Positions 7,375-15,365 of a stretch of DNA of 41,210 bases are shown here, in pieces (position 1 is the stretch's first letter; every line of letters begins with the position of its first letter). The notes beneath the pieces are model-generated. The model did no database searches, was not told the origin of the DNA, and worked only from the letters and a program-made list of their open reading frames with translations. The stretch comes from Oceanobacillus saliphilus. GTDB lineage: Bacteria > Bacillota > Bacilli > Bacillales > Amphibacillaceae. The translations under genes were made by a program, and so were the position numbers. Location: positions 1-41,210 of the forward strand of contig NZ_JALCZU010000017.1 of assembly GCF_023522835.1 (NCBI RefSeq). Reading direction: 5' to 3'.

Positions 7375-7809
7375 TCATTCTTCCCTGCTTCTCCCTCCAA
7401 ACTGAACAATTTTCAATACAAAGGCAGCAGGCAAAATATAGCCAATCAATGCTTCTGTCAAAGCAATGAACCGTCCAATTCCTATTGGCGTAATATCCCC
7501 ATAACCAATTGTAAGCAATGTAACTCCACTGAAGTACATCGAGTGAATGATCGATCCGACAATGCTGACCTGCCGCAACTCACCATTCTCCACAAGAATA
7601 ATTCCTTGAAAAGATAATATAAAATAGATCATGCCATAACCGAATAGTACGATAATATAAATCAGTAATAAAGAAACAAACACTTCTGTCGAGAAATGGT
7701 TTTCCCATGTTTCCATCATTAGATTCTTTCGCTTGCTTCGGATGAAATCATATAAACTCCTTCCAAGCACAAAACAGACACAAAGAAATAACAGCCAAGG
7801 AATAATCAT
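7375..7809 (-). CDS. two-TM potassium channel-like membrane protein
   Basis: A 144-residue membrane protein. Hydrophobic segments lie at about residues 2-20, 48-70 and 108-132. A pore loop before the last segment contains the K+ selectivity filter TIGYGD (about residues 99-104, in FSGVTLLTIGYGDITPIG). This is the Ion_trans_2 architecture with an extra N-terminal helix. There is no cytoplasmic RCK/TrkA-N domain, so gating cannot be inferred. Four subunits would form the channel. The start follows AGAGGGGCCCTCACA. It lies between bcp and gsaB, divergent from gsaB; a partner was not recognised. Confidence 0.85.
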   Translation of the reverse strand: MIIPWLLFLCVCFVLGRSLYDFIRSKRKNLMMETWENHFSTEVFVSLLLIYIIVLFGYGMIYFILSFQGIILVENGELRQVSIVGSIIHSMYFSGVTLLTIGYGDITPIGIGRFIALTEALIGYILPAAFVLKIVQFGGRSREE

Positions 7810-7982
7810 TGTGAGGGCCCCTCTTTTTTAATCGTTGTATAATATATGTATGCAAAATAACAGCTGGCTTGTCTTAAAAAAACTTAAATCCAGTTCAATA
7901 AAACTGTTTTCATTATCCATCTTTGTTATATTAGTTAGTGTTACATGTTGCTACTGCATGGACTTAAGGGAGGAAAATATAG

Positions 7983-9275
7983 ATGAATTTCACAAAGTCA
8001 GAAGAACTGCATAAAGAAGCTTTGGAACATATTGTCGGCGGTGTTAATTCACCATCCCGTGCGTATAAAGCTGTAGGTGGAGGTTCCCCAGTATATATGG
8101 AGCGTGGACAAGGCCCCTATTTCTGGGATGTGGATGGGAATAAATATATCGACTATCTTGCAGCATATGGACCGATCATTACGGGGCATGCCCACCCACA
8201 TATCGCCAAAGCGATTGCACATGCAGCAACTACCGGGATATTATACGGTACCCCGACAAAACTGGAAAATCAATTTGCCAAAATGCTTAAGGAAGCTATC
8301 CCTTCACTTGAGAGAGTTCGTTTTAATAATTCAGGTACGGAAGCAGTTATGACTACAATTCGCGTAGCGCGTGCCTATACCGGCAGAACAAAGATTATTA
8401 AATTTGCAGGATGCTACCATGGGCATTTTGATGCTGTATTGGTTCAGGCAGGATCAGGGCCATCTACGCTCGGAACACCAGATTCCGCCGGTGTACCAAA
8501 ATCAACAGCAGCAGATGTAATTACAGTCCCATTTAATGACCTTGAAGCCTACAAAGAAGCATTGGCTAAGTGGGGAGATCAAATTGCAGCAGTATTAGTA
8601 GAACCGATTGTAGGAAATTTTGGAATCGTAGAGCCACATGAAGGATTTCTTCAAGAAATAAACGACTTGACGCACGAAGCAGGTGCACTTGTTATTTATG
8701 ACGAAGTAATTACTGCATTCCGATTCACTTATGGAAGTGCACAGCAGTTGTATGGTGTTGAACCTGACATGACTGCAATGGGTAAAATAATCGGTGGTGG
8801 ACTACCTATCGGAGCTTATGGTGGACGAAAAGATATTATGGAACAGGTTGCACCGCTTGGACCTGCATATCAAGCAGGAACAATGGCCGGGAACCCGGCA
8901 TCCATGGCATCAGGAATCGCCTGTCTGGAAGTATTGAAACAAGATGGTGTTTACGAAAAACTGGATAAACTTGGTGACCGATTGGAAAAAGGTATCCTTA
9001 CAAAAGCGCAGGAATTCGACGCATCGATTACCGTCAACCGATTACGTGGTGCACTTACTGTGTATTTTGGTGAAGAAAAGGTCACAAATTACGCCCATGC
9101 TGAAGCAACGGATGGCGAAGCTTTTGCACGCTTCTTTAAATTAATGCTCCAACAGGGTATTAATCTCGCCCCTTCAAAATATGAAGCATGGTTCCTAACA
9201 ACAGAGCACCGTGAATCAGATATCGACGAAACAATCGAAGCAGTTGGAAATGCGTTTAAGGCGATGAAAGGATAG
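7983..9275 (+). CDS. gsaB: glutamate-1-semialdehyde 2,1-aminomutase
   Basis: A 430-residue class-III aminotransferase-fold enzyme that converts glutamate-1-semialdehyde to 5-aminolevulinate, the first committed precursor of heme and cobalamin. Family signatures are [48 protein letters not shown] and the PLP lysine in [12 protein letters not shown] (K near 269). Many Bacillaceae carry two copies: hemL in the hem operon, and gsaB beside bcp. Position next to bcp makes this the gsaB copy. The ATG follows TAAGGGAGGAAAATATAG. It is followed by its own terminator. Confidence 0.95.
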   Translation: MNFTKSEELHKEALEHIVGGVNSPSRAYKAVGGGSPVYMERGQGPYFWDVDGNKYIDYLAAYGPIITGHAHPHIAKAIAHAATTGILYGTPTKLENQFAKMLKEAIPSLERVRFNNSGTEAVMTTIRVARAYTGRTKIIKFAGCYHGHFDAVLVQAGSGPSTLGTPDSAGVPKSTAADVITVPFNDLEAYKEALAKWGDQIAAVLVEPIVGNFGIVEPHEGFLQEINDLTHEAGALVIYDEVITAFRFTYGSAQQLYGVEPDMTAMGKIIGGGLPIGAYGGRKDIMEQVAPLGPAYQAGTMAGNPASMASGIACLEVLKQDGVYEKLDKLGDRLEKGILTKAQEFDASITVNRLRGALTVYFGEEKVTNYAHAEATDGEAFARFFKLMLQQGINLAPSKYEAWFLTTEHRESDIDETIEAVGNAFKAMKG

Positions 9276-9345
9276 TAAATAGGGCTATAGCTATATTCAT
9301 CAGTGCAGGAAGGAAAATTGTTGTATTTACCTCTTCCTGCAAATG

Positions 9346-9382
9346 AAAAAATGGACGCTTCCATGCGGAGCGTCCATTTTTT
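9346..9382 (+). terminator. terminator after gsaB
   Basis: A 14-bp perfect stem (AAAAAATGGACGCT / AGCGTCCATTTTTT) with a 9-nt loop and a T-rich 3' arm. A smaller hairpin (GCAGGAAG ... CTTCCTGC, 9305-9340) precedes it. Confidence 0.85.
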
Positions 9383-9402
9383 GGTTTGCTCTTTTCGTAA
9401 AT

Positions 9403-9476
9403 TTTGGAGCGTTCAGGGGCGGGGCATGAGCGCTTCTTTCAGGTTTGGAGCGCTCTAGGGCAGGGGCGAGCGCTTA
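9403..9476. repeat. GC-rich imperfect tandem duplicate
   Basis: Two successive units of about 37 bp, each beginning TTTGGAGCG and ending GAGCGCTT, with a G-rich middle (CAGGGGCGGGGC and TAGGGCAGGGGC). They stand out from the AT-rich surroundings and encode nothing obvious. They lie exactly between the gsaB terminator and the accessory block. Confidence 0.6.
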
Positions 9477-9528
9477 TAGAAATTAACTATGTCATATAAT
9501 TTTACTTATTAGTTATAGTTAAAGAGCT

Positions 9529-10659
9529 CTAGTCTAATTTCTGTGCCATTCCCATACGTGAAGATGTTTCGATTGCATCAAGAAGCTGATGGCGAACTAG
9601 AGCATGTGCAAAATCAGGCGTAAGGTTGGTACCTTCACGAATATCTTTTGCAAATTGCGCATACAGTCTTCCCGTATTACTAGATACACTCGTTGGTACA
9701 TGTTGAGCCAGTTCATAATAAGAAGAGGGAATAGCCATCTCACTGACCATTGTATCTTCCGCGCGGCCACCTTCCAATTTTAAATCCGTCAACTGGACTG
9801 ATCCAATTGGAGCAGTTAAGACCAAGTCACCTTTACTTCCATTAATTTCCCAACGCATATTCTCTCCACGAGAGCTACCGCCCCGATAAAATACAGAGAT
9901 AGCTGCACCACTATTTACTGTACCTATGATAGAAGCATAATTTGGCGAAGTAACAGGAATGTTTTTATTTTCTTCCATTAATAGAACTTCTTTTTGATTT
10001 GCTACAAGGTTAGCTGAAACACTTATAAAATCACCGAGCATATAAGATAGAGCATCTAGGGCATGAAGAACTGGAATCGATAGTACCGTCGCACCGTTAG
10101 TTGCATCAAATAAATATGCATGGTTACGATCTGTAACATTCCCCCAACCTGTACCTGATCCGACTAGGACCGATCCTTGCAACTCACCAATATAACCATC
10201 CGCAATTAAATCACGCACGTAACGAATAGCAGGTTGAAAACGTGCTTGTAAGCCTACCGCAGTGCGAATCCCCGCTTGTTCAGCACGTTTGGCAAGATCT
10301 TTCGCTTCTACTAGACCATTACCAAGTGGCCATTCCGAAAACACCATTTTGCCCGCGTCTAGTGCAGCAGAGATTAGTTCATGGTGGTAAGGAACCTTCA
10401 CTGTTACAACGACCAAATCTACATCAGGATGATTTACCAAATCCTGATGATTATCAAAAGCTGGCACTCCAAATTCCTTTTCAGCTGCTTCTGCTGATTC
10501 CCGACGGCTTGTACTTACTGCTCGGAGTTCATAATCCTCAGGTAATGCCTTAATAGCAGGAATATGTGCGTTCATTGCCCAACTATGAGGGTTTAATGGG
10601 CTTGCACCAATAATTCCAACACCAATTTTCTTGTTACTTACTTGTTTTTCATTTGCCAT
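9529..10659 (-). CDS. Gfo/Idh/MocA family oxidoreductase (Gal80-like)
   Basis: The protein is 376 residues from the ATG at 10659, which follows AAAGGAGTGTTAAC; a 23-residue upstream extension lacks a ribosome site. The N-terminal Rossmann fold has VGIIGASPLNPHSWA and RAVSTSRRESAEAAEKEFGV (about residues 12-60). The region where most family members have EKP reads SEWPLGNG, the form found in Gal80-like proteins, so it may be a dehydrogenase with a modified active site or a ligand sensor. The C-terminal alpha/beta domain follows. It is the last gene of the monooxygenase cluster, 152 bp after the preceding gene, with a TATAAT at 10715-10720 that may serve a separate promoter. Substrate unknown. 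Confidence 0.85.
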   Translation of the reverse strand: MANEKQVSNKKIGVGIIGASPLNPHSWAMNAHIPAIKALPEDYELRAVSTSRRESAEAAEKEFGVPAFDNHQDLVNHPDVDLVVVTVKVPYHHELISAALDAGKMVFSEWPLGNGLVEAKDLAKRAEQAGIRTAVGLQARFQPAIRYVRDLIADGYIGELQGSVLVGSGTGWGNVTDRNHAYLFDATNGATVLSIPVLHALDALSYMLGDFISVSANLVANQKEVLLMEENKNIPVTSPNYASIIGTVNSGAAISVFYRGGSSRGENMRWEINGSKGDLVLTAPIGSVQLTDLKLEGGRAEDTMVSEMAIPSSYYELAQHVPTSVSSNTGRLYAQFAKDIREGTNLTPDFAHALVRHQLLDAIETSSRMGMAQKLD

Positions 10660-10811
10660 GTTAACACTCCTTTTAAAATTGATAAGCTTGATTTGTCTCA
10701 TTCCAAATAGGATAATTATATAGGTCAAACAAATGTATTAACCTAAAACCAATTGTTAATGATCAACATGAACGATATCTTAATCATTCATAAATTTTGG
10801 TCTTATAAAAT

Positions 10812-12131
10812 CTACTCCATGCCTCCATATTGGTAAGGTATTCCCATATGCTCACGTAAAGTAGTACCTTCATAATCTTCATGGAACAAGCCTCGTTCTT
10901 GTAAAATCGGAATAACTTGGTCAACGAAATCACGAATACCATCAAAGCTTACGTCTGGTTGAATGGCAAAACCATCACACGCTCCGTTCACAAACCATTC
11001 TTCCATAAAATCAGCAACATCTTCAGCGGTACCAACAATAACTGGATGATAATTAATAACCCCATGTGCCAATACATCCCGTATCGTCATTCCTGTCTTA
11101 ACAAGTTCTAATGCTCCCGGGGAACGTGGATCTTGCGGGTTCGCAAAGGCAGACTCAAGCATATGCTTCGGAACCGGTTGATCAATTTGTTCGTATGATA
11201 AAGGAACACCAATCATCGACCCTAAATATTGAACCCTTCCTCTCAAATCACCATTACGATCTAGTTGTCTTCGTCGTTCTAACGCTTCTTCTTTAGTAGG
11301 TGCAATCGAAGGAATAATACCTGGAAATACTTTTATCTCATCTGGATCACGCCCAAATCTTTTTGCCCCTGCACGAAAAATTTCTCTATATACACTTGCA
11401 GTTTTCATATCATATGGATTTGTATACAGACCATTAGCATATTGTCCAAGAATTTTAAGTGTTTCTTCGGATCCTCCTGCTGTAAAAATAACAGGTTGTC
11501 CTTGCTTTGAAGGTGGAATTGGCAAAGGTCCTCTTGACTGGACGTAATTTCCAGCCAGGTTAACCGGTTGAATTTTGTCCATATCAGCAAATTTTCCATT
11601 TTCAACATCAAGCAGCAGAGCATCTTCTTCCCAGCTCCCCCATAAGCCCTGAACAATTTGCATAAATTCATGTGCTTGTTCGTATCTTTCTTGGCGACTT
11701 GGTACCTTATCTCCAAAGTTCATAGCTGCCACAGGGTTGGAAGTCGTAACAAAATTTACTCCTATTCTTCCATTACTGACTACATCTAGTGCTTTTAGTT
11801 GCCGGGCAACATTGTAGGGGTGGTTAAAAGTAGTAGATATCGTCGTAAGTAAACCAATTCGTTCCGTCTCTCTAGCCAATGCTGTCAATAAAACAATCGG
11901 ATCCATCGGGGACTGAGGTGGTTGATTACTGATATCAGACGTCAGTGCAGGTGTATCAGCGAAGAAAATCATTTGTATTTTTCCACGCTCCGCTATTTTT
12001 GCTAATTCAACCTGTACATCTATATTTGTATAAGCATCCGTAACTGCATTAGGCATACTCCAAGCACCCTGGTCTAACCCATAACCGGAACCCATTTGCA
12101 TCACTAATTGCATTTTTGGTTTGTTTTCCAT
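10812..12131 (-). CDS. LLM-class flavin-dependent monooxygenase (NtaA/SnaA/DszA type)
   Basis: A 439-residue bacterial luciferase-like TIM-barrel enzyme that uses FMNH2 and O2 supplied by a separate flavin reductase. Characteristic stretches are MIFFADTPAL, EPI-like MDPIVLLTALARETERIGLL, TFNHPYNVARQLKALDVVSN, GRIGVNFVTTSNPVAAMNFG and QPVIFTAGGSEETLKILGQY. Relatives oxidise chelators (nitrilotriacetate, EDTA) or sulfur compounds such as dibenzothiophene sulfone, so the true substrate is open. The start is preceded by GAGGAGCAGATAAT, only 13 bp after the upstream monooxygenase gene, so the two are co-transcribed. No flavin reductase gene is present in the window. Confidence 0.9.
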   Translation of the reverse strand: MENKPKMQLVMQMGSGYGLDQGAWSMPNAVTDAYTNIDVQVELAKIAERGKIQMIFFADTPALTSDISNQPPQSPMDPIVLLTALARETERIGLLTTISTTFNHPYNVARQLKALDVVSNGRIGVNFVTTSNPVAAMNFGDKVPSRQERYEQAHEFMQIVQGLWGSWEEDALLLDVENGKFADMDKIQPVNLAGNYVQSRGPLPIPPSKQGQPVIFTAGGSEETLKILGQYANGLYTNPYDMKTASVYREIFRAGAKRFGRDPDEIKVFPGIIPSIAPTKEEALERRRQLDRNGDLRGRVQYLGSMIGVPLSYEQIDQPVPKHMLESAFANPQDPRSPGALELVKTGMTIRDVLAHGVINYHPVIVGTAEDVADFMEEWFVNGACDGFAIQPDVSFDGIRDFVDQVIPILQERGLFHEDYEGTTLREHMGIPYQYGGME

Positions 12132-12144
12132 ATTATCTGCTCCT

Positions 12145-13191
12145 CTATTCGTTAGTTCCTTTTAAATTAAACTCTTCCGCAAGCAGCCGATAACCCTTTT
12201 GACTAGCTTCTTTATCTGCGTAATACTCCATAATCATTATTTCATCGACCATCGTTTCTTTCGCTATATGTCGTAACTTTTGTCCTACCGTCTCAATCCC
12301 TCCAATAATAAAGCGATCTTTATTTTGGATTCTTGCTGCACTTTCTGCTGGTGAGTACTCACGGTTACTTGCTTCTTCCAATGTTGGGAATGGTGAATGA
12401 ATGTCACCTGTATGTAATCTCGCCCAGAATAACTCAGCTGGACCAGCTAAATACTGAGCCTCTTCGTCTGTCTCCGCCGTAATTAAAATCGTCGTAAAAA
12501 TACCTTTTGGTTCTGTAAAGTGCTTCGAATGTTTAAAGTTATTTCGATATCCACGTAGTACTTGAGTCGCTAAATGTGGAGCCAAGTGAGAAGCAAAAGC
12601 AAACCCAAGACCTTCACTCATGGCAAACTGCACTCCCCCAGTACTCGAACCCAGCATATATATGGCTGGCATTAGTGTATGATTCCCATCATTTGGAATA
12701 GGAATGATTCCATTGTAAGGGTGATCAGAAGGAAAATCCCGATTGAAAAAGGAAAGCAATTCATCAAATTGTTTCGGAAAATCGTATGATAATACAGCTT
12801 CCTTGGATTGCCTTAGGGCATAAGCAGTCACATGATCTGTTCCAGTCGCCCTCCCGATTCCGAGGTCAATTCTGCCCGGATGCATCGCTTCTAATAATGA
12901 AAAGTTTTCCACTACTTTTAATGGACTATGATTCGGCATCATAATCCCACCTGCGCCTACTCGAATACGATTTGTATGTGCAGCAGCATGAGCAATCATT
13001 AATTCTGGAGATGTACTAACTTGGTTTGCTGTATTATGATGTTCTGCAAACCAATAGCGTGAATAACCTAATTCATCCGCAAGTTGGATGCGTTCTGTTG
13101 AATCTTCCAATGTCTGGCTCACATCATTTTCTTGCAATTTTGTACCAATATCCAAAATGGAAAGTTTAATATCCTTAACGTCAATCGACAT
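12145..13191 (-). CDS. LLM-class flavin-dependent oxidoreductase (MsnO8-like)
   Basis: 348 residues from the ATG at 13191, preceded by AGGAGGACTGTGTGAT; an upstream in-frame start would overlap the ribosome site. It belongs to a second subgroup of luciferase-like proteins: LSILDIGTKLQ, ADELGYSRYWFAEHHN, RIRVGAGGIMMPNHSPLKVV, HPGRIDLGIGRATGTD. This subgroup is common and mostly uncharacterised. It is the first structural gene downstream of the MarR regulator, separated from it by an operator-like palindrome, and is followed at once by the NtaA-type monooxygenase. FMN dependence is inferred from the family. Confidence 0.9.
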   Translation of the reverse strand: MSIDVKDIKLSILDIGTKLQENDVSQTLEDSTERIQLADELGYSRYWFAEHHNTANQVSTSPELMIAHAAAHTNRIRVGAGGIMMPNHSPLKVVENFSLLEAMHPGRIDLGIGRATGTDHVTAYALRQSKEAVLSYDFPKQFDELLSFFNRDFPSDHPYNGIIPIPNDGNHTLMPAIYMLGSSTGGVQFAMSEGLGFAFASHLAPHLATQVLRGYRNNFKHSKHFTEPKGIFTTILITAETDEEAQYLAGPAELFWARLHTGDIHSPFPTLEEASNREYSPAESAARIQNKDRFIIGGIETVGQKLRHIAKETMVDEIMIMEYYADKEASQKGYRLLAEEFNLKGTNE

Positions 13192-13231
13192 ATCACACAG
13201 TCCTCCTATAATCATTTATAGCTCTCATTTA

Positions 13232-13243
13232 CTAGCCTACTAA
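13232..13243. promoter_or_regulatory. MarR operator-like half match, site 1
   Basis: CTAGCCTACTAA resembles the core TTAGCCTGCTAA at site 2 with two differences. It lies 40 bp before the LLM oxidoreductase start. Confidence 0.4.
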
Positions 13244-13274
13244 ACATTTGAGGGTAAATATGTAAAACAGTTTC

Positions 13275-13302
13275 GTAATTAATTAGCCTGCTAAGTAATT
13301 AC
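13275..13302. promoter_or_regulatory. 28-bp palindromic operator candidate, site 2
   Basis: A near-perfect palindrome: outer arms GTAATTA / TAATTAC and inner core TTAGCCTGCTAA (13283-13294). It lies between the MarR stop and the LLM operon start, suited to control the operon's promoter. MarR proteins typically bind such 16-20-bp palindromes. Confidence 0.65.
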
Positions 13303-13316
13303 GCGGAAATAGAGAT

Positions 13317-13733
13317 TTAGCGCAGATTTTTCTCCATTTGCTGTAAGAACTTATTTAAGAGTACACGTTCCTCATCTGTTAGTCCTTTCAATAGTTTATC
13401 TTGTTGACTGCGCCACATTTCCTCGATAGGATCACGAACTCCCCATCCTATTTCCGTTAAATAAACACGACTAACACGGCCGTCATCAGCGTCTTTCTTC
13501 CGATAAACAAATTCCTTTTTTTCTAGCGTTTTAACCATATTTGTAACGGTAGGGAGTTCACACCTTAGCTGTTCTCTCAATTCCATTTGTGTCATCCCAT
13601 TTTCATTCCACAATTTACACAGTAAATTATCTTGACCGACATGAAGGCCTAATTCTCGTAACATTTCTGAGTATTGCCTTCGCATCTGAGAGGATATTTT
13701 ATCAATGTGTTCACGTATTTCATTATCGACCAC
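13317..13733 (-). CDS. MarR family transcriptional regulator
   Basis: 138 residues from a GTG at 13733, with GTGAGG seven bases upstream; a TTG two codons earlier is too close to that site. Winged helix-turn-helix with NGMTQMELREQLRCELPTVT (helices 2-3 and recognition helix, about residues 45-68), VKTLEKKEFVYRKKDADDGR (wing) and a helical C-terminus for dimerisation. Two cysteines, in LLCKLW and LRCELP, could make it redox-responsive, though a ligand sensor is equally possible. It precedes the LLM monooxygenase genes in the same direction. Matching palindromes sit before its start and after its stop, implying control of itself and of the operon. Confidence 0.9.
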   Translation of the reverse strand: MVDNEIREHIDKISSQMRRQYSEMLRELGLHVGQDNLLCKLWNENGMTQMELREQLRCELPTVTNMVKTLEKKEFVYRKKDADDGRVSRVYLTEIGWGVRDPIEEMWRSQQDKLLKGLTDEERVLLNKFLQQMEKNLR

Positions 13734-13755
13734 AAGCAAACCTCACTTTCAATAA

Positions 13756-13774
13756 ATATTTAGCAAGCTAAGTA
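13756..13774. promoter_or_regulatory. MarR operator candidate, site 3
   Basis: Core TTAGCAAGCTAA (13760-13771), the same TTAGC-N2-GCTAA palindrome as site 2, located about 27 bp before the MarR start codon. Confidence 0.65.
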
Positions 13775-13823
13775 AATACTAACATAATGTTAATTATAAA
13801 ACGAATATAACGAGATGCATGTA

Positions 13824-13913
13824 TCACTCAGTACCAGTAATTGAATAATAAATAACTTTATTAACTATACTTCTACGTTGGCCTTTTTCACCATAAAATA
13901 CAGCAGCTTTCAT
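13824..13913 (-). pseudogene. remnant of a zinc-type alcohol dehydrogenase
   Basis: A strong ribosome site (CAGGAGGAATACTCA) precedes an ATG at 13913 and a 29-codon frame beginning MKAAVFYGEKGQRRSIVNK. The first ten residues are the typical start of zinc-dependent medium-chain dehydrogenases such as butanediol dehydrogenase; after that the similarity stops and a stop codon follows. Only the very 5' end of the original gene survives. It lies between the MarR gene and the SDR gene, so the catabolic block once held another dehydrogenase. Confidence 0.55.
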
Positions 13914-14019
13914 TGAGTATTCCTCCTGTCGGTATTAGTTATCTTTGTTAGCAATATCTTACAACGCATATATCAAATTAATTGTTTTTTATATTTCTAT
14001 TTCTTTTCAAACTATTAAA

Positions 14020-14048
14020 TTGACATTTTTCATTGTAAGCCTTATCAT
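14020..14048 (+). promoter_or_regulatory. SDR promoter
   Basis: TTGACA (14020-14025), 17-bp spacer, TATCAT (14043-14048), about 55 bp before the SDR start. Confidence 0.7.
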
Positions 14049-14104
14049 TTACTTGTAATTGATTTTTATTGAATTAAATATAAAATGTAAAGGGATGATT
14101 TTCT

Positions 14105-14860
14105 ATGGGAAGATTAGATGACAAAGTAGCAATTGTAACAGGTGCAGGCGGGGGACAAGGAGCAGCAGAAGCTAAATTATTAGCTAAAGAAGGTGCAAAG
14201 GTAGTTGTAACCGATGTTGCATTTGAAAATGTACAAAATATAGCAAAAGAAATAAATGAAGAATTTCCAGGGTCGGCGATTGCTTTAAAACATGATGTAG
14301 CTTCTGAAGAAAATTGGCAGGAGGTAACAAAAAAAGCAATTGAAGAGTTTGGAAAGATTAATGTTCTAGTTAATAATGCTGGTGTGCTGGCTACGAAGTC
14401 TTATGAAGAAGTAGATCAAGAGTATTTCCAATTTGCTATGAATATTAATACCTGGGGACAATTTGTTGGTATTAAAACCGTTGCACCATATATGAAAGAA
14501 AATGGTGGTGGTTCCATTATAAATATCGGTTCATTAGCAAGTGTTATCAATGCAGGTGGTTTTAATCCTTATACTGCAAGTAAAGGTGCTGTTGAGGCAT
14601 TGAGTCGTTCAGCAGCTGCTGAATTTGGACCCTTTAAAATTCGTGTGAACTCCGTACATCCCGGCTCTATCAATACGAAAATGCTTACAGATACAGTAAC
14701 CACCCAAGAAGGATTAGACGCTGTAGCTCAAATGATCCCATTAAGACGCCATGGTGAACCAGTAGACGTAGCAAAACTTGTTTTATTCTTGGCAAGCGAT
14801 GATTCAGAATATATTACAGCTGACAGATTTATCATCGATGGCGGTATGTGGGTTCAATAA
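14105..14860 (+). CDS. short-chain dehydrogenase/reductase
   Basis: A 251-residue classical SDR. The cofactor motif TGAGGGQG lies at about residues 12-19, with an aspartate at the end of the second strand (VVVTDVA) that favours NAD(H). NNAG is at about 90, the catalytic Ser in NIGSLAS near 142, and Tyr-x-x-x-Lys in YTASKG (about 155-159). PG and the C-terminal SEYITADRFIIDGGMW close the fold. The start follows AAAGGGATGATTTTCT. It is divergent from the MarR-monooxygenase operon, has its own promoter, and stands beside an alcohol dehydrogenase remnant. The substrate is unknown; an alcohol or ketone intermediate of the same pathway is a reasonable guess. Confidence 0.92.
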   Translation: MGRLDDKVAIVTGAGGGQGAAEAKLLAKEGAKVVVTDVAFENVQNIAKEINEEFPGSAIALKHDVASEENWQEVTKKAIEEFGKINVLVNNAGVLATKSYEEVDQEYFQFAMNINTWGQFVGIKTVAPYMKENGGGSIINIGSLASVINAGGFNPYTASKGAVEALSRSAAAEFGPFKIRVNSVHPGSINTKMLTDTVTTQEGLDAVAQMIPLRRHGEPVDVAKLVLFLASDDSEYITADRFIIDGGMWVQ

Positions 14861-14957
14861 TATTAAAATGAAATATATTTTATCTGTAGTCATTAAAATA
14901 TAATTAGAAAACTTGGCATGCGCCAAGCCTTTGGGCGAATGCCTTAGTTGCACTTAT

Positions 14958-14989
14958 GCAAGTAAGAAAGTTTATACTTTCTTACTTGC
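14958..14989. other. 13-bp inverted repeat after the SDR gene
   Basis: GCAAGTAAGAAAG-TTTATA-CTTTCTTACTTGC, without a T tract on either side that would make it a clear terminator. The left arm with its flank (TATGCAAGTAAGAAA) recurs at about 34875-34889. Confidence 0.55.
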
Positions 14990-14995
14990 TAAAAA

Positions 14996-15033
14996 AATAA
15001 AGAACTGTATTTAAATACTTACAGTTCTTTATT
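14996..15033 (+). terminator. probable SDR terminator
   Basis: A 14-bp perfect stem (AATAAAGAACTGTA / TACAGTTCTTTATT) with a 10-nt loop and a short T-rich end. Beyond it, 15034-15256 holds no gene I can support. Confidence 0.55.
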
Positions 15034-15256
15034 TAGTATTAAGACTCAAAAAATTATAATGTTTCCAAGTCATTTTCTCTTTCTAACAATTACCATCGTG
15101 TCCAATAAATGATCAAATTGTTGAACCAAGATCAAATAATCTTCTTACACTATCCTAACCAGTTAGTGTTAGTACATTTCTTCCAATCTCATATTTAAGT
15201 TTAACATAAAATGTCTGAAATTTTAGGAACCCCCATAAGTTAAATTGATTTTTATA

Positions 15257-15294
15257 ATGCTAAAAGCTCTGCTAAAATGCAGAGCTTTTAGCAT
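15257..15294. terminator. terminator-like hairpin between SDR and ygaD
   Basis: A 16-bp perfect stem (ATGCTAAAAGCTCTGC / GCAGAGCTTTTAGCAT) with a 6-nt loop, 70 bp beyond the stop of ygaD and between convergent genes. The T tail is poor on both strands, so function as a terminator is probable but not certain. Confidence 0.55.
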
Positions 15295-15365
15295 ATAATT
15301 TGTAGGTTAATTTGATTATTTAATTAGTGTTAAACACCTCAAAATGGAACCCTTTATTGTCATGA

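Noticed and set aside
11405-11716. Open frame opposite or out of phase within the NtaA-type monooxygenase gene
   Set aside because: It lies wholly inside a well-supported gene, has no ribosome site and no recognisable protein; the same holds for the other overlapping frames not listed.
15060-15180. Possible decayed gene on the minus strand upstream of the ygaD terminator region
   Set aside because: Translation gives short stretches broken by stops with no recognisable family.
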